28,639 nucleotides of DNA from Gemmatimonadota bacterium (lineage in GTDB: Bacteria > Gemmatimonadota > Gemmatimonadetes > Gemmatimonadales > GWC2-71-9), in contig JADJPD010000045.1 in assembly GCA_016713435.1 (NCBI GenBank), positions 1 through 28,639 of the forward strand, read 5' to 3'. The translations under genes were made by a program, and so were the position numbers. Positions 9,000-17,167 of the stretch are shown piece after piece. Every line of letters begins with the position of its first letter. Position 1 is the first letter of the stretch. The notes beneath the pieces were generated by a model that was not told the DNA's origin, made no database searches, and saw only the letters and a list, made by a program, of their open reading frames with translations.

Positions 9000-10867
9000 G
9001 CGGCGGCTTCCTGGGCCAGGCCTTCGTCTACCTGGCCGCCGCCTGCGTGGCCGTGCCGCTCGCCAAGCGGGCGGGGCTCGGCTCGGTGCTCGGCTACCTG
9101 CTGGCCGGGGTGATCATCGGCCCCTTCGGGCTGCACCTGGTGGGGCAGGAAGGCGCCGACGTCATGCACGTGGCCGAGTTCGGCGTGGTGATGATGCTGT
9201 TCCTGGTGGGGCTCGAGCTGGAGCCCGCGCTCCTCTGGCGGCTCCGCGCGCCGATCCTCGGCCTGGGGGCTGCAGGTGGTGGGCACCGCCGCCGTGCTCG
9301 GGGGCATCGCGCTCCTGCTGGGGCTGCCGTTCCCGGCCGCGGTGGCCGTGGGCCTGACACTGTCCATGGCTCCACCGCCATCGTGCTGCAGATGCTGGGC
9401 GAGAAGGGGCTCATGAAGACGGCCGCGGGCCAGAGCAGCTTCGCCGTGCTGCTGTTCCAGGACCTGGCCGTGATCCCCATGCTGGCGCTCTTCCCGCTGC
9501 TGGCCCCGGCCGGCGCCGTGGCGGAAGCGGCGCACGGCAGCTGGGCGGACGGCCTCCCCGCCTGGGGCAAGACGCTCGTGGTCCTGGGCGCCGTGGCGGG
9601 CGTGGTGGCGCTGGGCAGGTTCGCAGTGCGGCCCGCGCTCCGCGCCGTGGCGCGCACCGGGCTCCGCGAGCTGTTCACGGCGGCGGCCCTGCTCCTGGTG
9701 ATCGGCATTGCGCTGCTGATGCAGTCGGTGGGGCTCTCGCCCGCGCTCGGGACCTTCCTGGCGGGCGTGGTGCTGGCGAACAGCGAGTACCGGCACGAGC
9801 TGGAGAGCGACGTCGAGCCCTTCAAGGGGCTGCTGCTCGGCCTCTTCTTCCTGGCGGTGGGGGCGAGCATCGACTTCGGCCTCATCGCCGAGCGGCCGGG
9901 GACATCGTGGGGCTGGTGGGGATCGTGCTGGTGGCCAAGCTGCTGGTGCTGGCGGCGCTGGCGCGCGTCTTCAAGCTCTCCACCGACCAGGGACTGCTCT
10001 TTGCCTTCGCGCTGCCGCAGGTGGGGGAGTTCGCCTTCGTGCTGCTGGCGTTTGCCACGAGCCTCGGGGTGCTCGGCGTGGAGGTGACGGGCCGCTCGTG
10101 GCGGTCACCGCGCTCAGCATGGCCGTCACCCCGCTCCTCATGGTGGCGTACGGGCGGCTCATCGCGCCGCGCGTCATCGCCAGGCGGGGAGGAGCGCGCC
10201 GCCGACACCATCGACGAGGAGGCCGGCGTCATCATCTGCGGCTTCGGCCGGTTCGGCAACACGGTGGGGCGGCTGCTCCGCGCCAACGGCCATCCCGCCG
10301 TGGTGCTCGACAACGACAGCGACCGCGTGGAGCTGCTCCGCCGCATGGGCCTCAAGGTCTTCTACGGCGACGCCACGCGCCTCGACCTCCTCACCGCGGT
10401 AAGCGCCCACCAGGCGCGGGTCATCATCCTGGCGCTCGACAGCCCGGAAGGAAGAACCTGGAGCTGGCCTGCCTGGTGCAGCAGCACTTCCCGCACCTCA
10501 CCGTGCTGGCCCGCGCCGCCGACCGGCCCGACACCTACGAGCTCATGGACCTGGGGATCACCGGGTCTACCGCGAGACGCTCGACGGCGCTCCGCGTGGG
10601 CGTGGACGCGCTCCGCCTCCTCGGCATGCGCGCCTACGCCGCGCACCGCGCCGCGCAGGTGTTCCGCAAGTACGACGAGGCCGCCCTCACCGAGACGCCG
10701 CCACCCGCCGCGACCGTTCCGCCTACATCTCGCTGGCCCGCGACCGCATCGCCGCCCTCGAGGCGCTGCTGCAGTCCGATCGGGGCGAGTTCAGCGACGG
10801 CCAGGACCGCGGCCGGGACCCGGAAGGCGTCCGCGAGGAGAGCCGGGCCAGCGGCCTCCGCCTCTGA
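8996..10867 (+). CDS. kefC: KefB/KefC-type glutathione-gated K+/H+ antiporter, frameshifted
   Basis: Inner-membrane monovalent cation:proton antiporter of the CPA2 family, which releases K+ and acidifies the cytoplasm during electrophile attack. The membrane domain (residues about 1-390) has many hydrophobic segments with family motifs GLGSVLGYLLAGVIIGPFGL, FGVVMMLFLVGLELEP, SMASTAIVLQML, LLFQDLAVIPML, SPALGTFLAGVVLANSEYRHELESD-like stretch, FKGLLLGLFFLAVGASIDF and FALPQVGEFAFVL. The cytosolic RCK/TrkA-N domain follows with VIICGFGRFGNTVGRLL and VVLDNDSDRVELLRRMG, GLKVFYGDATRLDLL, LDLGITG and ALRLLGM. Span about 620 codons, as in E. coli KefC. At least seven small frameshifts (near 9270, 9350, 9900, 10095, 10190, 10455, 10565 and in the tail) break the frame. 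The stop TGA is at 10865-10867. Coupled to kefF by an ATGA overlap. Confidence 0.9.
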
Positions 10868-10912
10868 CGTCCGCTACAGCTTTCCCGCCCGCGGGCCGAT
10901 AGGGGAAGGACA

Positions 10913-10931
10913 GGGGCGGAGCGTCCGCCCC
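10913..10931 (+). terminator. Short GC hairpin after kefC
   Basis: GGGGCGGA (10913-10920) pairs perfectly with TCCGCCCC (10924-10931) around a 3-nt loop, 45 bp after the kefC stop and before the HDOD gene. No T-tract follows, so it may be only a weak terminator. Confidence 0.4.
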
Positions 10932-10998
10932 GGCTCAGCCCGAGGCGCCGTGACCGTCCCGTCCCCTCCCCACCCCCTGCCCGCCGACCAGGGGCCGC

Positions 10999-12653
10999 CG
11001 TGGAGCGCTACCTGGAGCGCATCATGGCGGGCGAGGGCTCCCCGCCATCGCGCGGCAGGTGGGCACCATCCTGGCCTGGGTGCAGGACGACCGCACCTCG
11101 GTGAGCGAAGTGGCCGACGTGGTGCTCAGAGTACGGCCTCACCCTCAAGGTCCTCAAGACCGCCAACTCCCCTACTACAACCGCTGGGGCACCTCGGCGC
11201 TCACCGCCACGCACGCCATCGCGCTGATCGGCGCCAAGACGATCCGCGACCTCGTCGTCGGCCTCATGCTGTTCGAGCACTACCAGCGGAAGTCGCCGGG
11301 GCTCCGGAGCTGATGCTGCTCTCGATGCTCTCCGCCAACCACGCGCGCGAGCTGGCCACCCGGCTCCACCGAGCCCCGAGGAAGCGTACCTCTGCGGCAT
11401 GTTCCGGAACCTGGGCGAGGTGCTGGTGGCCTGCCACTTCCAGCGGGAGTGCGCGCAGATCCGCGCGCTCGCGGAGACGGACAACTCCCCAGCGGCTTCG
11501 CCGCCATCAAGGTGCTCGGCTTCCCGTATGAGGCGCTCGGGCGCGCGCTCTGCCGCCGCCTCAGGATGACCAACATCGCCGCCGTCATGACCCCGGGCGC
11601 CGCGCAGGCCACCCCGCTCGGCGCCATCACGGCGATGGCGCACGAGCTCACCACCATGGCCTACCGCCACGGCGAGGGGACCCCCGACCCGGCGCTCGCC
11701 GGCCTGCTCGAGAAGTACCAGACCTGGGCGCCGGTCACCTCCGAGCAGTTCGCCGAGGTGGTGCAGGCCGGGCTGGCGGAAACGCGGGAGACGGCCGCCG
11801 CGATGGGCGTGACGCTCGACTCGCTGCACTACGAGCTGCAGGTGGCGGAGACCATGCGCGTCCTGGGCCACCCGCTCACCCCCACCGACGGCATCGCCGA
11901 CCTGGGGCCGGGGCTGCATGGAGCGGACGGGCTGCCCCCCGTCGCCGGCGATCCCGCGGGCGACGACCCGAGCGACCTGCGCCTGGAGCCGGGTTCGACT
12001 TCGACGCGGCGCTGGAGCACGGCCTCCGCGCGCTGGCCGCGCGGGCCGCTACGAGCGGGTGCTCTTCTGCCTGCTCACGCCGTCGCGCCACGAGGTGGTG
12101 GGCCGGTTCGGGTGGGGGGAGCGGGTGGACCAGCTGGTGGCGCAGTTCCGCTTCGCGGCCACCAGCCGCACCAGCTCGCTCGGCGTGGCGCTGCTCGACC
12201 GGCGCGACCTCTTCGTGAGCGGCACCATGCGCGGCGACGACCGGCTGCTCGCCTCGGCGCTCGGCGCAGGCGCCTTCGCCGTGATGCCGCTGGTGCTGGA
12301 GGAGGCGCTCATCGGCTGTCTCTACGCCGACCGCCGCGGCGAGGCGCCCTCGACGACCGCGCCCGCGCGCTGGTGCTCCACTGGCGCCGGCAGGTGGAAC
12401 CGCGCCCTCGAGCGCCGCCACCTGGCCCGCCGGGCCTCCCGCAGGCCCACGCTCCCGAGCGCCCCGCCCCGCCGCCCGACGCCCTCAGCCCCGACCCGCC
12501 ACCTGGACCGACCAGGACCGCCGCCGCATCGTCCTCCGTCTCCTCGGCGGCGAGTCGCTCGACGCCCTCACCGCGAGCACCGGCCTGCCCGCCGACCTCC
12601 TCACCCGCTGGCGCGACCAGGCCCTTGCCGCGGCGATGGGGGCGCTCGGCTAG
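10999..12653 (+). CDS. HDOD-domain signalling protein with GAF-like and HTH-like C-terminus, frameshifted
   Basis: Probable cytoplasmic signalling protein. It begins around GTG 10999 (VERYLERIMAGEG) and carries an HDOD domain over roughly residues 15-215: LPAIARQVGTILAWVQDD, VADVVL, LKVLKTANSPYYN, ALTATHAIALIGAKTIRDLVVGLMLFEH, MLSANHARELA, MFRNLGEVLVACHF, GFPYEALGRALCRRL. A middle part resembles a GAF sensor domain: RYERVLFCLLTPSRHEVVGRFGWG, FAATSRTSSLGVALLDRRDLFVSG, AVMPLVLEEALIGCLYADR. The end reads RRIVLRLLGGESLDALTASTGLPADLLTRWRDQAL, a helix-turn-helix of the type seen in transposase-like orphan proteins, before TAG 12651-12653. Frameshifts occur near 11130, 11300, 11370, 11490, 12000-12050 and 12350-12420. 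The ligand and output are unknown. Confidence 0.75.
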
Positions 12654-12682
12654 TCGTCGCGTCGGCGCCGGACTCCCTCCCT

Positions 12683-12855
12683 GCACGATCCCGTAGCGGC
12701 GGGCTACGCTCCGCCGCCTCGATCTCAACCCCCGTGCACGATCCCGGAGATCCAGACGGCGGGCGTAGCTCCGCCGCCCGACAAGCACGCTCGAGCAGCG
12801 TGCACGATCCTCGAGATCGAGTTCGCGGAGCGTGGCTCCGCCGCTGGGTCGAGGC
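12683..12855. repeat. Three degenerate tandem repeats with internal hairpins
   Basis: The motif GCACGATCC occurs at 12683, 12736 and 12802 (spacing 53 and 66 bp). Each copy is followed by an inverted repeat around a short loop: GGCGGGCTACGCTCCGCC (about 12699-12716), GGCGGGCGTAGCTCCGCC (about 12759-12776) and GCGGAGCGTGGCTCCGC (about 12824-12840). On the minus strand each unit reads hairpin first, then GGATCGTGCA. The array fills the gap between the HDOD gene and the convergent unknown gene at 12947. It does not look coding. Confidence 0.65.
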
Positions 12856-12894
12856 GGCCATCTGCGCGCATTCGTCGGGCCACGCCGGAAGCCC

Positions 12895-12924
12895 AGCGGG
12901 GCCCGTCGCTCGACGGGCCCCGCT
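12895..12924 (-). terminator. 14-bp perfect hairpin between convergent genes
   Basis: AGCGGGGCCCGTCG (12895-12908) is the exact complement of CGACGGGCCCCGCT (12911-12924). It lies 22 bp beyond the minus-strand stop at 12947. Because it is symmetric it could serve either strand, but it is closest to the minus-strand gene. The flanking T content is low. Confidence 0.65.
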
Positions 12925-12946
12925 GTCGTTCCTGGGATCGTGGTGG

Positions 12947-13641
12947 TCAGCCGGCCTTCGTCTCGGCCCCACCGATGGGATGAACTTCGGATGATCCTCT
13001 CGGGTCCTTGGGTTGGTGGACGGCGGCGGGGTGCGGCGCGGCGCCAGGCGCTGAGCGCGTCGGGATCGTTGCGATAGCGGAAGCGGTTCAAGGCGGTCGG
13101 CTGGCGCAGGTAGCGCATGATCTGCGCCGTCACCCGATCGAGCCCGGCCGTGGCGCCCACCTGGACGTTGCGGCCGAGTTCCTTCTCCTTGGCGCGGGTG
13201 GTGAGCTGCACCATGGCGGCGTCGAGCTCGGCGAGCAGCGTCTCCGGCATGCCGAAAGGCCTTAGGAGGTCCTCGGCCCCGTGCGCGATGGTGAGGGCGC
13301 GGCGGCAGTCGCCCACGAAGGTCTCGAGGGTGGCCCTTGAGGTAGGGCATCTTGATGTCGAGGACCACGTCGCGGCGCATGAGCATGGCCGAGTCGGCCA
13401 GGCCCACGATCAGCGAGATGCCGTCGCGGATGGTCACGCGCAGGTCCGCCTTGGTGAGGACCGCGACCTCCGCGGTGCTCTTGCCCGCCCGATGCATGTC
13501 ATCGAGACGACGCGCCTCGGCCAGCGCGGTCTCCAGGCCCACCACCGCCACCTTCATGCCCTCATTCATCGGGGGCCGATCCAGATGAAACGCGACCACG
13601 CGGTCGCCGACCTGCAGCTTCGCCTTGATCAACGCATCCAT
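12947..13641 (-). CDS. Unknown mostly helical protein downstream of a 21-bp repeat array
   Basis: About 230 residues, with one frameshift near 13335 and another near 13030. Start ATG 13641 (MDALIKAKLQVGDRVVAFH) has GGAAGGA about 6-12 nt upstream. The protein continues GMKVAVVGLETALAEARRLDDMHRAGK, TKADLRVTIRDGISLIVGLADSAMLM, then FVGDCRRALTIAHGAEDLLRPFGMPETLLAELDAAMVQL, VGATAGLDRVTAQIMRYLRQPTALNRFRYRNDPDALSAWRRA and a polar tail HQPKDPRG...GGAETKAG to TGA 12947-12949. It appears all-alpha, with no signal peptide, membrane segment or recognised catalytic motif. I recall similar unnamed proteins (ending in a LNR-x-RF...AWR-x-A motif) as multi-copy hypotheticals in related phyla, but not a function. 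A 14-bp hairpin lies downstream and a five-copy 21-bp repeat lies 217 bp upstream of the start. Confidence 0.72.
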
Positions 13642-13857
13642 GACGATCCTTCCGTTCCGGGCAGGGCGCCCTGTCGGTGTCACGCTCACCCCTGATAGTG
13701 CGCGTGGGGCTCGCCGGCGGCACTCCGGCGGGCACCGGGAGGGGTGTTAGGCAAGGTTCGCGCCACACCCGGGAGGGTGTTTTGGGCAAAAACATGAAGA
13801 CGGCGAACGGGGGCATGGCACGCGTCTTCACGTTCTCGCCCAATTGGCGAGCGCGGT

Positions 13858-13966
13858 CGAGTGGCGGGAAGTACCCGTCGAGTGACGGGAACTCCCCGGC
13901 GAGTGCGGGGAGATTGTCGTCGAGTGGCAGAATGTCCCGGGCGAGTGGCGGGAGGCATCTCCCGTG
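13858..13966. repeat. Five-copy 21-bp tandem repeat (minisatellite-like)
   Basis: The word CGAGTG starts at 13858, 13879, 13900, 13921 and 13942, exactly 21 bp apart. The consensus on the plus strand is CGAGTGNCGGGAANTNCCCG. Most copies can form a small stem, CGGG with CCCG, separated by the constant CGAGTG linker; the third copy breaks the stem, and the last is slightly longer. Because 21 is divisible by three, all frames stay open: on the minus strand the array reads as heptapeptides of the type LPPLARD, LPALAGE, FPSLDGY, FPPLDRA. A neighbouring inverted repeat CTCGCC-CAATT-GGCGAG lies just before it (about 13837-13853). Confidence 0.85.
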
Positions 13967-14373
13967 TGCGCGGAGATAGCGGCCGAGCCCCGCGAGCTTC
14001 CGGCTGCACGAGCGGATGGTGCCGGCCGGCGCCGGGCCGGCTTCGTGATGCGGCGGGCAGGCGGTGGACCACCGACGGGGCCCGTGCCAAGGCCCCGCAC
14101 CCACAGTCCGGACCGCGGCGCGGATGTCCCCCCGTGCCTGGGCGGTCCCGACGACTCAGCGGGCCTCCCGACCCCGTCACCGGGAGGGCCGTCGCCCCGG
14201 ACCGGGCGCGCGGCCCCCGCGCGGGGGACGCGGGAAGCCGATATAGAGGAAGCTCCGGTGGACTCGCGGGGATGGCCCGGACAGTACCAGTGGTCGCGAC
14301 GGCCGGGACCGCGCCCCGGCGATCGCCGGCACATCCAGGCTCGCTCTGGAGAAACGATTTGCGAAAAGGGCCG
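13967..14373. other. Intergenic stretch with no supported gene
   Basis: Part of the 828-bp gap between the start of the unknown minus-strand gene and the plus-strand gene at 14470. Long frames exist on both strands here, but they carry no start signals, domain motifs or codon pattern that I trust. GC-rich palindromes are present (for example around 14030 and 14210). The nearer part, 13692-13857, holds a short stem ACACCC-GGGA-GGGTGT followed by TTTT near 13772-13790. Confidence 0.5.
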
Positions 14374-14392
14374 GTCGTTGATTTACAACGAC
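14374..14392 (+). promoter_or_regulatory. Perfect palindrome in an AT-rich promoter region, possible operator
   Basis: GTCGTTG (14374-14380), a 5-nt spacer ATTTA, and CAACGAC (14386-14392) form an exact 7-bp inverted repeat. It sits in the only AT-rich patch of the area (about 14350-14415), 78 bp before the ATG at 14470, where a promoter is expected. A TTGCGA box about 14360 lies 17 bp from TTTACA inside the palindrome. A repressor or activator site is inferred; no regulator gene is adjacent. Confidence 0.45.
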
Positions 14393-14469
14393 TTAGCTTT
14401 TGGCCTGACATATGCGTATCAGGGGTCGCCACGGAATTCACGCTGACCCGATCGCCCGCGTGAGGACCC

Positions 14470-15914
14470 ATGAGCAGCCAGCCCGCCCTTCGGATGTCGC
14501 CCGACCTCGATGCCCTCTTTCCCGGGATGGCGCCGCGGTCGCGCGCGCCCCCGCCCGAGGGTGGGGGGTGCGCGCTCGAGGACCGGCGCTTCGCGCCGGC
14601 GCTGCCCCGCCGCGGCGCACCGCATACCTGGATGAGGGCCCGGTGACCCGGGACGGGCTGACCCGGCGGTCCTTCGGGGCGTACTGGGCGCATCCCACCC
14701 GGACGCTCTGGACGCCGATGCTGGCAGGCGTCATGGCCCGCCTGTCGGAGACCGAGGGCAAGCACCATCCCGAGCCTGATCCGGAGCCGGGGCTGGCCGA
14801 GAGCAGTGCGGACAGCCCGCTCACCGACGACCGCCAGCTGTCGCGCGCCACGTTCGTGCCGCTCGCGGGGCTCGCGCTCCAGTTCCTGCAGAGCTGGTGG
14901 GGGGAAGCGCGGTCGGAGCACGCGCTCCGGCTCGGGCCGAGTGCGTCGCTGGTCGACCGGGTGCGGGTGCTGCGCGGCCTGCTCGACGACACCACGCTGC
15001 CGGCCCCGTTCGTCGTCGCCATGCTCCCGGCGCTGCTCACGCGCGGCCGTGGCCAGGACGATCAGTTCCTGCAGGCCACCGGGCTCTACCGCCAGCTGGG
15101 CGACGCCTTCGGCCGTCTCGCGGCCAAGGAAGGGATCACCACCTGGGAGCAGGCGTGGCTGGCCAGCCGTCGCTACTGGGAAGACGAGCGCGGCATGGCG
15201 TTCCTGCGGAGCCTGAGTGCGCACCGGTCGCAGCCCGCGGCGGTGGTGAAGCCGGAGCCGCGCCCGGTGCCCGCCGCCTCCCCGGCGAGCACTCGCCTGG
15301 AAGCGGAACTCGTGGCGGCCCGTGAGGCGCTGGGTCGGCTCCGGGACGAGTCGGATGCCCGGCTGGCACGGGTGGCGGCGCTGCAGCGGGAGCTGGCGGA
15401 AGCGCGCCAGGCCCGGGAGCGCAGTGCCGACCGGGCGCGCCAGCTGGAGACGGAGCTCACGGCGCTGCGGACGCCCCGCCTGGCCGCGGAGCCGTCCCCG
15501 TCGCCGGCGCCGCTCGCCATGCCGGCTGAGGCGCCGGTCACGCGCACCCAGGCGGCCTCGCGCCCGCGCCTGGCCGAGGTGTTCAGCGGGCGGCTGGTGT
15601 ACCTCTTCACCGGCGTGGAGCGGGCGGGGACGCGCGAGGCCATGGCCCGGGCGCTCGAGCGGCATGGCGCCACCGTGCTGGCCTATGACGGCAACCGGCT
15701 GGCGCAGCTCGGCCCGGAGCGGTTCCCGGCCGAGGCCATGGTCATCGTGGAGACGCGCCAGCTCTCTCACTCGGCGAGCGACCTGCTGGTGGAACGCGCG
15801 CGGGCCTCGGGCGTGTGGGTGTACGTGGGTCCCACCGGACCGGCCGGCCTGGCGCGGCGGGTGGCCGAGCGATGGAGCCAGACACATGGGCTGACGGGAG
15901 ACGGGACCGGCTGA
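14470..15914 (+). CDS. Coiled-coil protein with DUF2325-like C-terminal domain
   Basis: About 480 residues. Start ATG 14470 (MSSQPALRMSPDLDALFPGM) has GAGG about 8 nt upstream; a frameshift between about 14560 and 14640 moves it into the long frame beginning YLDEGPVTRDGLTRRSFGAYW. If there is no frameshift, the GTG at 14642 is the alternative start. The middle part is helical (LALQFLQSWWGEARSEHALRLG, LYRQLGDAFGRLAAKEGI). Residues about 275-335 form a heptad coiled coil rich in Ala, Glu and Arg (RLEAELVAAREALGRL...ALQRELAEARQARE). After a Pro/Ala linker the last ~105 residues (GRLVYLFTGVERAG, ALERHGATVLAYDG, AMVIVETRQLSHSASDLLVERARASGVWVYVGP) look like a Rossmann-type domain resembling DUF2325. 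Function unknown. The next gene starts 11 bp downstream. Confidence 0.65.
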
Positions 15915-15925
15915 TAGCATTCGGC

Positions 15926-16372
15926 ATGGCGACACAAGCGGACGTGCGACGGATTGCGCTCGGGTTCCCCGGTGCCGAGGAGGAGCCCGGGCGCTTCGCG
16001 TTCGGGGTGCGGCAGCGGGACGGGAAGCTCAAGGGGTTTGCGTGGGTGTGGCTCGAGCGGCTCGACCCGAAGAAGGCGCGGGTGCCGCAGCCGAAGGTGC
16101 TCGCGGTGCGCACGGCGAGCCTCGACGACAAGGAGTTCCTCCTCTCCCCCAGTACCGAGAAGTTCTTCACCGAGCCGCACTACAACGGGTATCCGGCCGT
16201 GATGGTGCAGCTCGCGGCCGTGAAGGTGGCGGAGTTGCGGGTGCTGCTCGAGGAGGCGTGGCGGGTGGTGGCGCCGAAGGTCCCCGCCGCCAAGCCGGCC
16301 GCCAGGAAGGCTCCGACAAGATCGCCGAAGGGCAAGAAGTCCTCCACACCTCGCCGCACGCGGGAGCGCTGA
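15926..16372 (+). CDS. MmcQ/YjbR family protein
   Basis: 148 residues, open in one frame. The N-terminus MATQADVRRIALGFPGAEEEP and the strand-rich core RFAFGVRQRDGKLKGFAWVWLERL, LAVRTASLDDKEFLLSP, FFTEPHYNGYPAVMVQLAAVKVAELRVLLEEAWRVVAPK match the MmcQ/YjbR fold, a double-stranded-DNA-binding-like (CyaY-like) family whose biological role is poorly defined. The C-terminus is a Lys/Arg/Pro-rich tail (about 25 residues) that could bind nucleic acid. It follows the coiled-coil gene by 11 bp, and its TGA shares one base with the ATG of the next gene, so it is probably in the same operon. Confidence 0.85.
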   Translation: MATQADVRRIALGFPGAEEEPGRFAFGVRQRDGKLKGFAWVWLERLDPKKARVPQPKVLAVRTASLDDKEFLLSPSTEKFFTEPHYNGYPAVMVQLAAVKVAELRVLLEEAWRVVAPKVPAAKPAARKAPTRSPKGKKSSTPRRTRER

Positions 16373-16533
16373 TGGGGAAGCTGCTGGGGTTCGTGGGCGC
16401 GACGATCGGCGGGTACGCCGGCTGGGCGCTCGGCGCGCGGGTGGGGACGATGACCGCGTTCATGGTCAGCATGGTCGGGACCGGCGCCGGGATCTACTAC
16501 GGGCGGAAGCTCGGGCGGGAGTACGAGGGATGA
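16372..16533 (+). CDS. Small glycine-zipper membrane protein
   Basis: 53 residues: MGKLLGFVGATIGGYAGWALGARVG, then TMTAFMVSMVGTGAGIYYGRKLGREYEG. Two short hydrophobic segments rich in small residues with a GxxxG-like spacing are separated by a polar turn, typical of glycine-zipper inner-membrane peptides. The start overlaps the previous stop (TGATG) and the stop overlaps the next start (ATGATG), so it sits in the middle of a translationally coupled set. No function can be assigned from sequence. Confidence 0.75.
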   Translation: MGKLLGFVGATIGGYAGWALGARVGTMTAFMVSMVGTGAGIYYGRKLGREYEG

Positions 16534-16961
16534 TGGCGCCCCTCGGTCCCGCCCTGCTCGTTGTCGGGAGCGCCCTCGTCATCTTCACGCTCGGGGCGCT
16601 GCACCTGCTCTTCACGTTCGTGGGGACGCGGCTGCATCCGCGGGAGGCGGCGGTGCGGGCGGCGATGGAAGCCGCGCATCCCGTGCTCACGCGGGAGACG
16701 ACGATGTGGCGGACGTGGATCGGCTTCAACGCGAGCCACAGTTATGGGGCGCTGCTGTTCGGGCTGGTGTGGGGGTACCTGGCGGTGGTGCGGCCGGAGG
16801 TGCTCTTCGGGTCGGCGTTCCTGCTCGGGCTCGGGCTGGTGGCGCTGCTTGGGTACCTCTGGCTCGGGTATCGGTACTGGTTCTCGGTGCCGCGGCACGG
16901 GATCTTGGTGGCGACAGTGTTCTACTCGGTGGCGGTGGGGCTGGTGGTGTTCGGCGGGTGA
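16530..16961 (+). CDS. Four-segment membrane protein, LIC_13387-like
   Basis: 143 residues with four predicted membrane segments: ALLVVGSALVIFTLGALHLLFTF (N-terminal), YGALLFGLVWGYLAVV, LFGSAFLLGLGLVALLGYLWL and HGILVATVFYSVAVGLVVFGG. Between the first two is the conserved-looking hydrophilic stretch HPVLTRETTMWRTWIGFNASHSYG, which resembles unnamed membrane proteins of the LIC_13387 type as I recall them; function is unknown. Start ATG 16530 (or the next ATG, 16533) overlaps the stop of the glycine-zipper gene. It is the last gene of the run, followed by the hairpin repeat at 16994. Confidence 0.75.
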   Translation: MMAPLGPALLVVGSALVIFTLGALHLLFTFVGTRLHPREAAVRAAMEAAHPVLTRETTMWRTWIGFNASHSYGALLFGLVWGYLAVVRPEVLFGSAFLLGLGLVALLGYLWLGYRYWFSVPRHGILVATVFYSVAVGLVVFGG

Positions 16962-16993
16962 ACGGGTGGGCTCGGCGGCGGCGCTCGGCGGGC

Positions 16994-17115
16994 GGCGGAG
17001 GGGCAGGGCGGTTCCGGGGGGTCGGGCCTGACGGCCCTCCGCCGCGCCACGCGGCGCTCGACTGCGTCGAGCACCGCATGCCGCAGATCCCCCTCCACCG
17101 CCCTGCCCCTCCGCC
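16994..17115. repeat. Long-range hairpin repeat, copy 1
   Basis: The outer arms GGCGGAGGGGCAGGGCGGT (16994-17012) and 17097-17115 are exact reverse complements over 19 bp. Between them lie small hairpins GGGCC-TGAC-GGCCC (about 17024-17037) and CTCGAC-TGC-GTCGAG (17058-17072), then GCATGCCG. Similarity to copy 2 (18351-18472) continues outward over about 15-20 bp on each side (CGGCGGCGCTCGGCGG before; TTGGCCGGCGCTCGG after). It lies between the stop at 16961 and the start at 17168. Confidence 0.8.
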
Positions 17116-17167
17116 TTGGCCGGCGCTCGGGGGCTGAGAGACTGCTGGTTCTCGTTCGGGGGGTTAC

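Noticed and set aside
13858..13966. CRISPR array
   Set aside because: The period is only 21 bp with no unique spacers, and no cas genes are present; it is a tandem minisatellite.
13562..14104. Minus-strand protein containing the heptapeptide repeats (L-P-x-L-A-G-x)
   Set aside because: Repeat units divisible by three stay open in all frames; no start signal or flanking domain supports translation. Kept only as a possibility in the findings.
13686..15935. 749-residue minus-strand reading frame
   Set aside because: It is antisense to the coiled-coil gene, is Arg/Pro/Gly-rich without motifs, and results from high GC keeping stops rare.
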